64,000 nucleotides of DNA, taken from contig NZ_JADKRX010000002.1 in the NCBI RefSeq assembly GCF_015350975.1, positions 718,004 through 782,003 on the forward strand. The letters run 5' to 3'. Shown piece by piece: positions 31,839-42,000 of this stretch (positions are counted from its first letter, which is position 1; the number at the start of each line of letters is the position of its first letter). The translations under genes and the position numbers were made by a program. This stretch comes from Curtobacterium sp. VKM Ac-1395. GTDB taxonomy: Bacteria; Actinomycetota; Actinomycetes; Actinomycetales; Microbacteriaceae. Below the pieces are notes generated by a model. The model ran no database searches. It saw only the letters and a program-made list of their open reading frames with translations, and was not told where the DNA came from.

Positions 31839-33530
31839 CTACGTGGCGGGGCCCGCCGCCAGCCGCTCCGCGGAGGCGAGCAGCGCGACGGTCACGGGGT
31901 GGGCCGGGTGGGCGAAGACCTCGTGCGCGGGGCCGTGCTCCACCGCGGCCCCGTCGTGCATGACCAGCAGGTCGTCCGCGATGCGTCGAACCGCCCGCAG
32001 GTCGTGCGAGACGAACACCATCGCGACGCCGGTGCGCTCCCGCAGCCGTTCCAGGAGCGTCAGCACCGCGTCCTGCACGGTCGCGTCGAGTGCGGTCACG
32101 GGCTCGTCGAGCACGAGGACCGCCGGGTCGGTCGCCAGCGCGCGGGCGATCGCCAGCCGCTGCCGCTGCCCGCCGGAGAGCGTCAGGGGCGAACGGCTGC
32201 GGAGCGCGGGGTCGAGCTCGACCTGCCGCAGCGCCCGGTCCACCCGGTCGCCGAGGTCGCCCGTCGCACGTCGGGCAGCGCCGTCCGTCAGCGCGTCGAC
32301 GAGCACCCGCTCCACGCTCCAGCGTTCGTCGAACGTCGCGCCCGGGTCCTGCACCACGGCGGCGACCCGTCGGCGTCGGGGGCGTCGCTCGCGTTCGGGG
32401 AGCGGTGCCCACGGCTCGCCGTCGAGGGTCACGGTGCCGGTGTCGGGGTCCTCGAGGCCGAGGAGCATCCGGACGACGGTCGTCTTGCCCGAGCCCGACG
32501 CCCCGACGACGCCGAGCGACCGTCCACGGTCCAGGGCGAACGACACCCCGGCCACGGCGTCCACGCGGTCGTAGGCCTTCCGCAGGTCCTGCGCCACGAG
32601 CACGGCCGCGCCGGCAGCCGGACCGTGCGAGGGTGCACACTCCGTACATGGGTCGGACCCCCGCACGGAGTGTGCACCCTCGCACCGGCCGACAGACCGC
32701 GCACCGTGCGTACCAGCGCCGGCAGCAGGACCAGCGCCGGCGCCCGCCGCAGCGCCGGCAGCAGCACCGGCGCCCGCAGCAGCGACCAGCGCCCTGGTCA
32801 CCGGGTGCTCCGGCGCGCGGAGGACCCGGTCGACCGACCCCGACTCGACGACCCGCCCGCCGTCCATCACGACGACCCGGTCGGCCCACCCGGCGACGAG
32901 TCCCAGGTCGTGCGTCACGACGAGCAGCCCGGCACCCCGCTCCTGTGCCGCACGGAGCTGTTCCATCACCCGGACGGCGACCCCGGCGTCCAGCGCCGTG
33001 GTCGGTTCGTCGGCGACGACGAGCGCCGGCGCACCGATCGTCGCCGCGGCGATGAGCGCCCGCTGCCGCATGCCGCCGGAGAGCGTGCCGGCGAGCCGCC
33101 CGTCGGAGGCGATCGCGGGGTCGAGCCCGACGCCCTCGAGCGCGGCGCGGACGGCGTCCACGCGCTCCCTGGCGCTCATCTCGGTGTGCAGGCGCAGGGT
33201 GTCGGCGACCTCGCGCCCGACCGGACGCAGCGGGTCCAACGCACCGAGGGCCTCCTGGCCGACGTAGCCGACACGTGATCCGCGGACCGTCCGCCAGCGT
33301 CGCTCGGTGAACGCGCGGGTGTCGAGCCCGGCGACCTCGAGCCGGTCGGCACGGACGGCGGAGCCGGACGCGGAGAGCCCGAGCAGGGCCCGGACGGTGA
33401 CGGTCTTGCCGGAGCCGGAGGCCCCCACGAGCGCGACGCACTCGCCGGTCGCGACGTGCAGGTCGACGTCGCGGACCAGCGTGTCGCCGCCGATCGTGAC
33501 GGACAGTCCGTGGGCATCGAGGACGTTCAC
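31839..33530 (-). CDS. Fused double ATPase of a peptide ABC importer (DppD-DppF type)
   Basis: A 563-residue protein with two complete ABC domains. Domain 1 (about residues 1-260): Walker A GASGSGKT, signature LSGGMRQR, Walker B LVVADEP. Domain 2 (about 320-563): Walker A GASGSGKT, signature LSGGQRQR, Walker B VLVLDEP. The start is GTG 33530, overlapping the permease stop (GTGA). The linker (about 262-320) is Ala/Gly-rich, then changes to THGARSVGRCEGAHSVRGSDP; this part is encoded by a perfect 61-bp palindromic repeat (32625-32685) in frame. Energises uptake through the two permeases upstream in the operon. Confidence 0.92.
   Translation of the reverse strand: MNVLDAHGLSVTIGGDTLVRDVDLHVATGECVALVGASGSGKTVTVRALLGLSASGSAVRADRLEVAGLDTRAFTERRWRTVRGSRVGYVGQEALGALDPLRPVGREVADTLRLHTEMSARERVDAVRAALEGVGLDPAIASDGRLAGTLSGGMRQRALIAAATIGAPALVVADEPTTALDAGVAVRVMEQLRAAQERGAGLLVVTHDLGLVAGWADRVVVMDGGRVVESGSVDRVLRAPEHPVTRALVAAAGAGAAAGAAAGAGAGPAAGAGTHGARSVGRCEGAHSVRGSDPCTECAPSHGPAAGAAVLVAQDLRKAYDRVDAVAGVSFALDRGRSLGVVGASGSGKTTVVRMLLGLEDPDTGTVTLDGEPWAPLPERERRPRRRRVAAVVQDPGATFDERWSVERVLVDALTDGAARRATGDLGDRVDRALRQVELDPALRSRSPLTLSGGQRQRLAIARALATDPAVLVLDEPVTALDATVQDAVLTLLERLRERTGVAMVFVSHDLRAVRRIADDLLVMHDGAAVEHGPAHEVFAHPAHPVTVALLASAERLAAGPAT
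32625..32685. repeat. 61-bp palindromic repeat inside the ATPase linker
   Basis: The 21-bp arm 32625-32645 (starting GTGCGAGGGTGCAC, ending ACTCCGT) is the exact reverse complement of 32665-32685, with a 19-nt loop. It is in frame and adds about 20 residues to the linker between the two ATPase domains. Confidence 0.92.
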
Positions 33531-34414
33531 CGCAAGGCTCCTGTTCGTCGGAGTGCCCGGCCGAGCACGGTCACGGCGGTCGCGAGCACGACGATCGCCA
33601 GCCCGGGGAAGGTGCTCATCCACGGCGCGGTCAGCAGGTACGTGCGGCCGTCGGCCAGCATCGCGCCCCACTCCGGCGCCGGCGGAGGCGTCCCGACGCC
33701 GAGGTAGCTCAGCGCCGAGGCCCAGACGACCGCCTGCCCGATGCCGAGCGTGCCCACGGCGACGACCGGCCACAGCGCGGCGGGGAGCACGTGCCGGACG
33801 ACGATCCGCCCGGGAGAGCGCCCGAGCAGCACCGCGGTCTCGACCACCTGCGAGGACCGTGCCGACCGGACGAGCCCCCGCACGATGCGTGCGTACCCGG
33901 GCGCGGTGGCGAACCCGACCGCGAGCATCGCCGGCACCGGACCGGGCCCGGTCACGGCGATCACGACGAGCGCGACGAGGAGCAGTGGGAGCGCGAACGC
34001 CACTTCGGTGACCCGCCCGACGACGCCGTCGACGACGCGTCCGCCGAGGCCCGCCACCACGCCGAGCACCACCCCGACGACCCCGCCGACCAGGGTCGCG
34101 ACCACCCCGACGAGCAGGCTCGCGCGGGTGCCGGCCACGACCCGCGCCAGGACGTCACGCCCGGACTCGTCGGTGCCGAACGGACTCGACCAGCTCGGTG
34201 CCTGGAGTGCCTGCGTCGGGTGCACCGCGAGCGGGTGCGCCCCGCCGAGCAGCGCCGGCCAGACGGCGGCGAGCACCGCCAGCGCCACCACTCCGGCCGC
34301 CACCGTGCCGGCCGGTCCGAGCGTCCCCCCACGGAACCGCTCGGACCGGCCGCGGACGGTGGCGGCGTCTGCGTCGGTGTCGGCCGGGAGGCTCGGCTCG
34401 GCGATCCCGCTCAC
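33527..34414 (-). CDS. Peptide ABC permease, DppC type
   Basis: A 295-residue membrane protein with a GTG start at 34414 overlapping the previous stop (GTGA). After a hydrophilic N-terminus, a first helix (GTVAAGVVALAVLAAVWPALL) is followed by the DppC hallmark FGTDESGRDVLARVVAGTRASLLVG. The EAA-type loop is VVETAVLLGRSPGRIVVRHVLPAALWPV. About six helices in total. It pairs with the DppB-type permease. The long N-terminal extension of the open frame is a shadow. Confidence 0.92.
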   Translation of the reverse strand: MSGIAEPSLPADTDADAATVRGRSERFRGGTLGPAGTVAAGVVALAVLAAVWPALLGGAHPLAVHPTQALQAPSWSSPFGTDESGRDVLARVVAGTRASLLVGVVATLVGGVVGVVLGVVAGLGGRVVDGVVGRVTEVAFALPLLLVALVVIAVTGPGPVPAMLAVGFATAPGYARIVRGLVRSARSSQVVETAVLLGRSPGRIVVRHVLPAALWPVVAVGTLGIGQAVVWASALSYLGVGTPPPAPEWGAMLADGRTYLLTAPWMSTFPGLAIVVLATAVTVLGRALRRTGALR

Positions 34415-35418
34415 CGCGCGCCCGCCCCGTGGCCACGCGGGTCGACGGCCCGCTCGACGAGGTCGGCCACCGCGAGCACCACGACGTAGGCCGCCGCGGA
34501 GACGAGCGCGATGCCCGCCACGAGGGGCATGTCCCGCTGCGTCACGGCGGTCACGAGGGCACGCCCGATGCCCGGGAGCGCGAACACCGACTCCACGACC
34601 ACGGCGCCGGACACCAGGGACCCGAAGGCCCAGGCGGACAGGGCGATCCCCGGCAGCGCCGCGTGCCGGAGCAGGTGGCGTCCGAACAGGCCCGCGCGGG
34701 TCTCGCCCCGGCCGCGGGCGGCGAGCGCGAAGGCCGAGCGCTGGGCGTCGACCACGCCGTCGCGGACCGTCTCGGCGAGGTACCCGGCGACGGGCACGGC
34801 CACGGTCAGCACCGGGAGCACCCACCCGCGGACGCTGCCGTCGCTGACCGCCGGCACCCAGCCGAGGGCGCTCGCGAAGACGACGATCAGGACGCTGCCG
34901 AGCCAGAAGTGCGGCGTGACGCTCGCCGTGACCGAGATCGCGCTCGTCAGGGCCGCGGCGACCCGGCCGCGCTGCGTGGAGCACCACGCGGCGACGATCG
35001 CGAGTGCCCACGCGACGACGAGCCCGGCGACCGCCAGGGTCAGCGTCACCGGGAGCTGCTGCCCGAGGAGCGTCGCGACCGGCGTGCGGAACGCGTACGA
35101 GTCCCCGAGCTGCCCGGTCGCGAGACGACCGAGGAACACCGCGTACTGCACGAGCAGCGGGCGGTCGAAGCCGTAGTCCTGGCGCACCTGGGCGACGGCA
35201 TCGGCCGAGGCCTGCGAGCCCGGCCCGCCGAGCACCGCGAGCGCCGGGTCACCGGGGATGAGCCGGATGGCGACGAAGACGATCGTCGCCACCGCCCACA
35301 GCACCCCGATGCCGCCGGCCGCACGGCGGAGCGCCCACCGCGACCAGTGCCCTGCGACCGCAGCGGAGCCGGAGCGTCGCCCGTCCGTGGGACGCGCGGG
35401 GAGCCTCCTGTCCGTCAC
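34411..35418 (-). CDS. Peptide ABC permease, DppB type
   Basis: A 335-residue membrane protein. The start is taken as GTG 35418, 4 nt after the binding-protein stop; the ribosome site is weak, so translation is probably coupled. The N-terminal helix GIGVLWAVATIVFVAIRLIPGDPAL is characteristic of DppB/OppB, as is LLVQYAVFLGRLATGQLGDSY. The EAA-type loop is FALAARGRGETRAGLFGRHLLRHAALP. It forms the channel with the DppC-type subunit. Confidence 0.9.
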   Translation of the reverse strand: MTDRRLPARPTDGRRSGSAAVAGHWSRWALRRAAGGIGVLWAVATIVFVAIRLIPGDPALAVLGGPGSQASADAVAQVRQDYGFDRPLLVQYAVFLGRLATGQLGDSYAFRTPVATLLGQQLPVTLTLAVAGLVVAWALAIVAAWCSTQRGRVAAALTSAISVTASVTPHFWLGSVLIVVFASALGWVPAVSDGSVRGWVLPVLTVAVPVAGYLAETVRDGVVDAQRSAFALAARGRGETRAGLFGRHLLRHAALPGIALSAWAFGSLVSGAVVVESVFALPGIGRALVTAVTQRDMPLVAGIALVSAAAYVVVLAVADLVERAVDPRGHGAGAR

Positions 35419-35422
35419 CGCG

Positions 35423-37054
35423 TCAGCGGTCGATCCAGGCGGTGCCGAACCACGGGGTGGAGACCGCAGTGGTCTCGATGCCGTGGACGGCCGAGCGGTA
35501 CAGGAAGTGGTTCTGCTGGTCGTAGAGCGGCAGGACCGTGCCGCTGGCCAGGATCTTCTCCTGCGCGTCCTCGTAGAGCGTGCCGCGCTCGCCGGAGTCG
35601 GACGTCCGTGCCGCACGCTGCAACAGGTCGTCCACGGCCGGGTCGTCGAGCTGGGCGAGGTTCGCGAAGTAGCCAGACGGTGCCGGGGTGATGCTCGCGC
35701 TGTCGTAGAGGATGCGGAGCACGTCGGCGCCGACCTTCGTGTACGGGGCGCTGACGACGTCGTACTGGTTCTTCGCCAGGGCTGCGTACCAGCTGGACAG
35801 GTCGAGCTCCTCGAGCTGCACCTTGATGCCGACCTCGGCCTCGGACGCCTGGATCTGCTGGAACAGGCTGCGCTCAGCGGGGACCGACTGGTTCGTCGAG
35901 ACCGGGAACGTCACCGTGAGCTGCTTGCCGTCCTTCTCGCGGATGCCGTCGCTGCCGACCTTCCACCCGGCGTCGTCGAGGAGCTGCTTCGCCGTCGACG
36001 GGTCGTACCGGAACAGCTTCCGGTCGGAGTACCCGTACGGCTCGACGCTCGAGAGCACCGAGTACGAGCGCTCGGCGGTGCCGAGGAACAGCGAGGTGAT
36101 GCCGGGGTCGACCTCGGCGCCGGCGATGAAGGCCTTGCGCACGGCCTCGTCCTGGAACACGCCGTGCCCGGAGTTCAGCTCGAGGCGGTTCGACGCACCG
36201 GGGCGCGGGGCGTCGAGGTCGCGGATGGCGGCCTTCGCGGACGCGGCCTTGAGCTGGTCGGGCTGCGCGTTGTCGATGACGTCGACCTGGCCGGCCTGCA
36301 GGGCGGCGTAGCGCGAGGTGGCGTCGGGCAGGAAGCGCCACGTGATGCCGGACAGCCGCGGCTTCGTCGACCCCCAGTAGTCCGCGTTCTTCGCGAGCGT
36401 GACCCGGTCGCCGTGCTTCCAGTTCGTGACCGTGAACGGGCCGGTGCCGACGGGCGACTCGCAGTTGGCCGCTTGTGACCGCTCGAGTGCCTTCGGGCTC
36501 TCCATGCCGACCCACGGCTGCGAGAGGGACTCGAGCAGGGCGCTGTCCGGGCGGCTCAGCGCGAGCGTGACGGTGTGGTCGTCGGTCGCGGTCGCCTGCT
36601 TGACGGACTGCAACGCGAGGTAGCCCGTGCTGGACGCCGTCTTCGGGTCCTGCACGTGCTCGATGTTGCGCACCACGGCGGCGGCGTCGAACGGGGTGCC
36701 GTCGGTGAACGTGACGTCGTCGCGGAGGGTGAACGTCAGCGTCGTGCCGTCGTCGCTCGTGGTCCACTTCGTGGCGAGGGCCGGCACGGGCTTGCCGTCC
36801 CGCAGCCCGACGAGCTCCTCGATGTACTGGGTCGAGAGCAGCGCCTGCGGGTAGTTGCCGCCGACGTGCGGGTCGAGGCAGGTCGGCTCGGCGTCCCCGG
36901 AGGCGTACGTGAGCGTGCCGCCGGCGACCGGGGTGCTGCTCGTGGTTCTCGCACCCGAACCGGTGCAGGCCGTCAGGGCGATCAGGATCGTCGCGGCGCC
37001 CGCGACGGCGCTGACAGCGCGCATCCGAGCTTTCTGTACTGAGTCCAACATCAT
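35423..37054 (-). CDS. Peptide/nickel-type solute-binding lipoprotein (family 5)
   Basis: A 543-residue lipoprotein: signal with lipobox LTAC (Cys about residue 30), then the SBP family 5 fold (GGTLTYASGDAEPTCLDPH ... LVGLRDGKPVPALATKWTTSDDGTTLTFTLRDDVTFTDGTPFDAAAVV). Starts at 37054, 37051 or 37024 are all possible; a TAGACT box 9 nt upstream of 37054 supports one of the first two. It is the first gene of the operon SBP-DppB-DppC-fused ATPase. Ligands of this family include peptides, nickel and opines; nothing here picks one. It is divergent from a TetR gene only 31 nt away. Confidence 0.9.
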   Translation of the reverse strand: MMLDSVQKARMRAVSAVAGAATILIALTACTGSGARTTSSTPVAGGTLTYASGDAEPTCLDPHVGGNYPQALLSTQYIEELVGLRDGKPVPALATKWTTSDDGTTLTFTLRDDVTFTDGTPFDAAAVVRNIEHVQDPKTASSTGYLALQSVKQATATDDHTVTLALSRPDSALLESLSQPWVGMESPKALERSQAANCESPVGTGPFTVTNWKHGDRVTLAKNADYWGSTKPRLSGITWRFLPDATSRYAALQAGQVDVIDNAQPDQLKAASAKAAIRDLDAPRPGASNRLELNSGHGVFQDEAVRKAFIAGAEVDPGITSLFLGTAERSYSVLSSVEPYGYSDRKLFRYDPSTAKQLLDDAGWKVGSDGIREKDGKQLTVTFPVSTNQSVPAERSLFQQIQASEAEVGIKVQLEELDLSSWYAALAKNQYDVVSAPYTKVGADVLRILYDSASITPAPSGYFANLAQLDDPAVDDLLQRAARTSDSGERGTLYEDAQEKILASGTVLPLYDQQNHFLYRSAVHGIETTAVSTPWFGTAWIDR

Positions 37055-37085
37055 GGCGATCCGAGTCTAGCGGTTGAATGGCGGC

Positions 37086-37685
37086 ATGGATGAACGCAGT
37101 CGCCGCGGTGGACGGCCACGCCGCTCGAGCGCCGAGGTGCTCGCCGACGCGGCGGCGGAGCTGTTCCTCGAACAGGGCTACGGCCGCACGACCGTGGACC
37201 AGATCGCCGCCAGGGCCGGGGTGAGCCGCGCGACGTTCTTCAACTACTTCCCGGCCAAGTCCGACGTGATGTGGCTCGAGCTCGACGCCGCCGTCGCCGC
37301 GCTGCCGGAGCTCCTCGCCGCGTCCACCGAGCCCACGGCCGTCCGGGCGGTCGAGGACGCGCTGCTCGCCGCCGCCCGGGCCCACAACCCGGAGCGCGTG
37401 CCGTGGGCGGTGGCCCAGGCCGAGGTGATGGGCATCGGCGCCGAGCTCGTCGCCAGCGTGGCCGCCCGGGTGATGGCCCAGCACACCGCGGTCGCCGCGT
37501 TCGTGGGGCGTCGGACGGGGGAGCAGGCCGGTGCGCTGTGGCCGCAGACGGTGTCGGGCGCGATGCTCGGGGCGGCCGCTGCGGCGTTCGGGGTGTGGGT
37601 CGCGGACGGGGTCGGCCGGCGCGCGCTCGTCGAGTACGTGGCGGCGGCGCTGACCCCGGTGGTCGCGGGGCTCGACGCGCGCTGA
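37086..37685 (+). CDS. TetR-family regulator divergent from the peptide ABC operon
   Basis: A 199-residue protein. HTH: RSSAEVLADAAAELFLEQGYGRTTVDQIAARAGVSRATFFNYFPAKSDVMW (about residues 15-65), with the YFPAKSD motif typical of TetR. ATG 37086 is chosen; an in-frame TTG at 37074 is unlikely because TTGAAT at 37074-37079 lies 6 nt before the ATG and could be the -10. Only 31 nt separate it from the binding-protein start, so its own promoter and that of the transport operon must overlap; it is the obvious candidate regulator. Confidence 0.87.
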   Translation: MDERSRRGGRPRRSSAEVLADAAAELFLEQGYGRTTVDQIAARAGVSRATFFNYFPAKSDVMWLELDAAVAALPELLAASTEPTAVRAVEDALLAAARAHNPERVPWAVAQAEVMGIGAELVASVAARVMAQHTAVAAFVGRRTGEQAGALWPQTVSGAMLGAAAAAFGVWVADGVGRRALVEYVAAALTPVVAGLDAR

Positions 37686-37755
37686 AGGGGCCTGCGCGCG
37701 CTGGCCCCCGGACACCCGTCCGGCCCCGGCGCACAAGCGCGGGGCGCGGGGCGCG

Positions 37756-38787
37756 TCAGGCCCGCAGCGTCCCCGCGCCACCCGAGGCCACGTCCTCCAC
37801 GGTGCCGTCCCGGACCGTCTGGGGGATCGCGTCGCCGGTGGGCACGAGCGCCACGTCGTCCGGGTAGCTCAGGGTGAGGACCGCCTCCTCGATGTACTGG
37901 CTTTCCTCGAGTGACTTCTCGACGTCCCGCAGCCGGACGGCCACGTGGGACTCGTCCTCGTTCCCGGTGAGGTCGACCGCCGCCACCAGGTACACGCGGG
38001 ACGGCCCGACGAACTCCAGGTGCAGGTAGGTCACGCGCTCCACCTGCTTCCGTGCGAGCAGCTCGACGAGCACCGCGTTCTCGAGCTCGGGGGAGGTGCT
38101 CTCGCCGAGCAGGAACCGGCGGTTGCGGTCGATGAGCACGATCGCCACGACGCCGAGCAGCAGGCCGACCGCGATCGAGCCGATGGCGTCGAACACCGCC
38201 AGGCCGGTGACCTGGTGCAGGAACACCCCGAGGAACGCGATGACCAGGCCCACGAGGGCCGCGGCGTCCTCGGCGAAGACGGCACGCAGCGTCGGGTTCG
38301 AGGACTGCAGCACGTGGCGCAGCACCGGCACCTTCCGCTTCGTCGCCGCTCCGTGCGCCTGGCGGTACGCCTGCAGGAAGCTCGTGCCCTCGAGGCAGAA
38401 CGACAGCCCGAGCACGACGTAGTTGAGCACGACGTCCTCGGCCGGCCCGGTCTCCCCGAGCTCCGAGATGCCGTGGTAGATCGACACGATCGCGCCGGCG
38501 GTGAACAGGCCGAACGCGGCGAACATCGACCAGATGTAGGTCTCGCGCCCGTACCCGAGCGGGTGGGCCGCGTCCCGCTTCTTCGCTCCCCGCCGCTCGG
38601 CGATGAGCAGGAAGACCTCGTTGCCGGTGTCCGCCCACGAGTGTGCCGCCTCGGCCACCATCGACGCCGACCCGGAGACGAGCGCGGCGATCGACTTCGC
38701 GATGGCCACGAGCAGGTTCGCCCCGAAGGCGATGATGACGGTCAGCATGGACTCGGGACGGTCCTGCTGCTGTTCAGACGACGGCAT
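37756..38787 (-). CDS. Cation diffusion facilitator (CDF) metal exporter
   Basis: A 343-residue membrane protein. The first metal-site helix has HSWADTGNE and the second EDAAALVG, equivalents of the HxxxD pairs of CDF antiporters (here His-Asp and Glu-Asp). About six helices are followed by a cytosolic ferredoxin-like domain (VERVTYLHLEFVGPSRVYLVAAVDL). Members export Zn, Fe, Co or Mn in exchange for protons; substitution of the second His by Glu is seen in some non-zinc subgroups, so the metal is uncertain. ATG 38787 is preferred, 6 nt after CATGCT (plus-strand 38794-38799 complement), with a GTG one codon upstream. Confidence 0.88.
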   Translation of the reverse strand: MPSSEQQQDRPESMLTVIIAFGANLLVAIAKSIAALVSGSASMVAEAAHSWADTGNEVFLLIAERRGAKKRDAAHPLGYGRETYIWSMFAAFGLFTAGAIVSIYHGISELGETGPAEDVVLNYVVLGLSFCLEGTSFLQAYRQAHGAATKRKVPVLRHVLQSSNPTLRAVFAEDAAALVGLVIAFLGVFLHQVTGLAVFDAIGSIAVGLLLGVVAIVLIDRNRRFLLGESTSPELENAVLVELLARKQVERVTYLHLEFVGPSRVYLVAAVDLTGNEDESHVAVRLRDVEKSLEESQYIEEAVLTLSYPDDVALVPTGDAIPQTVRDGTVEDVASGGAGTLRA

Positions 38788-38824
38788 CACTCAAGCATGC
38801 TCCCGTCCGGTAAAGTCGTGTTCC

Positions 38825-39034
38825 ACAGGCATCGATCCGGCCATCACCGGGGAGCCTTCCGGAAGAACGCGGACCGTCTCGACGGGTCGTCAGTAGAACC
38901 GGGCGGGTTCGGGACCGTCACCATCCCCGACGACGAGCGGCCGTCCCGGTTCCACCGGAGCGGCAAGCGAGGTGGTACCGCGGAGCCCTCGGGCCCCGTC
39001 CTCGTGGAGACGAACCGAACCCACAGGAGCCCCC
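38825..39034 (+). promoter_or_regulatory. Ile-specific T-box riboswitch leader of the ileS operon
   Basis: The diagnostic T-box antiterminator/antisequestrator motif AGGTGGTACCGCGG lies at 38970-38983. Upstream is a short stem I region with an ATC isoleucine codon in the specifier position (38843-38845, GGCCATCACCGGGG) and the GGAAGAAC and CAGTAGAACCGGGC segments typical of actinobacterial ileS leaders. The ribosome site CAGGAG (39024-39029) follows GCCCTCGGGCCCCGTCCTC, which can mask it. This fits the translational type that senses uncharged tRNA-Ile. Confidence 0.88.
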
Positions 39035-42000
39035 GTGCGTTACCCGCTCACCTCGAACACCGACGGCGTCACCCCGTCGCCCTCCTTCCCCGCCGTCGAG
39101 CAGGGGATCCTCGCCTTCTGGAAGGGCGACGACACCTTCCGCGCGTCGATCGAGGCCCGCACCGGCTGCGACGAGTGGGTCTTCTACGACGGCCCGCCCT
39201 TCGCGAACGGCCTGCCGCACTACGGGCACCTGCTGACCGGCTACGCCAAGGACGTCTTCCCGCGCTACCAGACCATGCGTGGCAAGCAGGTACACCGTCG
39301 CTTCGGCTGGGACACGCACGGGCTCCCCGCCGAGCTCGAGGCCATGCGCCAGCTCGGCATCACCGAGAAGCACGAGATCGACACCATGGGCGTCGACGTC
39401 TTCAACGCCGCGGCGCGGAAGTCGGTGCTGCAGTACACCGACGAGTGGCAGCAGTACGTCACCCGCCAGGCGCGCTGGGTCGACTTCGAGGACGACTACA
39501 AGACCCTCGACGTCACCTACATGGAGAGCGTCCTGTGGGCGTGGAAGCAGCTCTGGGACAAGGGCCTGGCGTACGAGGGCTTCCGGGTCCTGCCGTACTG
39601 CTGGAACGACCAGACCCCGCTGTCGAACCACGAACTGCGCATGGACGACGACGTCTACCAGATGCGCCAGGACCAGTCCGTGACGGTGTCCTTCCCACTG
39701 CAGGGGACGCGCGCTTCCGAGCTCGGTCTGGACGGCGTGCGGGCACTCGCCTGGACGACGACCCCGTGGACGCTCCCGACGAACGCCGCGCTGGCCGTCG
39801 GGCCGGCGGTCGCGTACGTGGTGCTGCCGGCCGGGCCGGGAGGCTCCGCTGACGGTGGTGACGCCGGTGCGGTCTCGTACCTGCTGGCGTCCGACACCGT
39901 GGCCGCCTACGCGAAGGACCTCGGCTACGAGACGGCCGAGGCCGCGGTCGCGGCCGTCACCCGCGAGCTGCAGGGCAGTGAGCTCGACGGCGTCGAGTAC
40001 GAGCGCCTGTTCGACTTCCTCGCCGACACCGAGGGCATGGAGAACGGCTGGAAGATCCTGGTCGCGGACTACGTCGAGACGGGTGAGGGCACGGGCATCG
40101 TGCACCAGGCCCCGGCGTACGGCGCCGACGACCAGGAGGTCTGTGCCGCCGCCGGCATCCCCGTGGTGCTCTCCCTCGACGAGGGCGGCGTCTTCACGTC
40201 GCAGTTCGGCGAGGTCGCAGGCATGCTGTGGTCGGACGCGAACAAGCCGCTGACCAAGGCCGTGCGCGACGCCGGACGGCTCCTCCGCCAGGCGTCCTAC
40301 GAGCACAGCTACCCGCACTGCTGGCGCTGCCGCAAGCCCCTCATCTACAAGGCCGTCTCGTCGTGGTTCGTCCGCGTCACCGAGATCCGTGACCGGATGG
40401 GCGAGCTGAACCAGGACATCACCTGGGTGCCGGACAACGTCAAGGACGGCCAGTTCGGCAAGTGGGTCGGCAACGCCATCGACTGGTCGGTCTCCCGCAA
40501 CCGCTACTTCGGCACGCCGATCCCGGTGTGGGTGTCCGACGACCCGGCGTATCCGCGGCAGGACGTCTACGGCTCGCTGGCGGACATCGAGCGTGACTTC
40601 GGCCGCCTGCCGGTGGACGCCGAGGGCAACGTCGACCTGCACCGCCCGTTCATCGACGACCTGACCCGCCCGAACCCGGACGACCCCACGGGGAACTCGA
40701 CCATGCGCCGGATCACCGACGTGTTCGACGTCTGGTTCGACTCCGGGTCGATGCCGTACGCCCAGGTGCACTACCCGTTCGAGAACCGCGAGTGGTTCGA
40801 CAGCCACAGCCCCGCCGACTTCATCGTCGAGTACATCGGGCAGACCCGCGGCTGGTTCTACGTCATGCACGCGCTCTCCACCGCGCTGTTCGACCGGCCC
40901 GCGTTCACGAACGTCATCAGCCACGGCATCGTCCTCGGGTCCGACGGCCAGAAGATGTCGAAGTCGCTCCGCAACTACCCCGACGTCTCCGAGGTCTTCG
41001 ACCGCGACGGCGCCGACGCGATGCGCTGGTTCCTGATGTCCTCGTCGGTGATCCGCGGCGGCAACCTCGTCGTCACCGAAGAGGGCATCCGCCAGGGCGT
41101 CCGCGAGTTCCTGCTGCCGTTCTGGTCGACGTACTACTTCTTCACGCTGTACTCGAACGCCTCCGGCGAGTCCGGGTACCAGGCCTCGCGCCGCACGGAC
41201 TCGACCGACGTCCTCGACCGGTACCTGCTCGCGAAGACCCGCGTGCTCGTCACCGACGTCACGACGCACCTCGACGCGCTCGACACCCCGCTCGCGGCGC
41301 AGGCCATCCGTGACTTCGCCGACGTGCTGACGAACTGGTACGTCCGTCGTTCGCGCGACAAGTTCTGGCTCGGGGCTGAGTCGTCGTCCTCGGCGAAGGA
41401 CGCCTTCGACACGCTCTTCACCGTGCTCGAGACCCTCGCCCGGGTCGCGGCCCCGCTGGCGCCCCTGGTGTCGGAGGAGATCTGGAAGGGCCTGACCGGC
41501 GGTCGCAGCGTGCACCTCACCGACTGGCCGGATGCCGCCGAGTTCCCCGCCGACGACGCCCTCGTCACGGCGATGGACCGCGTGCGCGACGTCGCGTCGA
41601 AGGGCCTCGCGCTCCGCAAGGCGACGGGCAAGCGCGTGCGCCTGCCGCTCGCCACGCTGACGCTCGTGCTGCCGGACAGCGACGCCGTCGAGCCGTTCAC
41701 GGACATCCTCCGTGACGAGCTCAACGTCAAGCGGGTCGTGCTCGAGGCCCAGGCCGAGGAGTCCCTGGCGCAGTACGGCATCGAGCGCAAGCTCACCGTC
41801 AACGCCCGCGCCGCCGGCCCCCGCATCGGCAAGGCCGTGCAGCAGGTCATCCCCGCCGCCAAGAAGGGGGACTGGGTGGCGACGGACGCCGGCGTCACCG
41901 TCGGTGGCATCGACCTCGTCGAGGGCGAGTACACGCTCGACCTCACCGTCGCCGACGCCGCCACCGCGGTCGCGTTCCTCGACGGCGGCGGGTTCGTGGT

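Noticed and set aside
29818..33441. 1207-codon minus-strand frame across the MFS and ABC ATPase genes
   Set aside because: It crosses two real genes on opposite strands and a terminator; the product is low-complexity Arg/Gly/Asp sequence.
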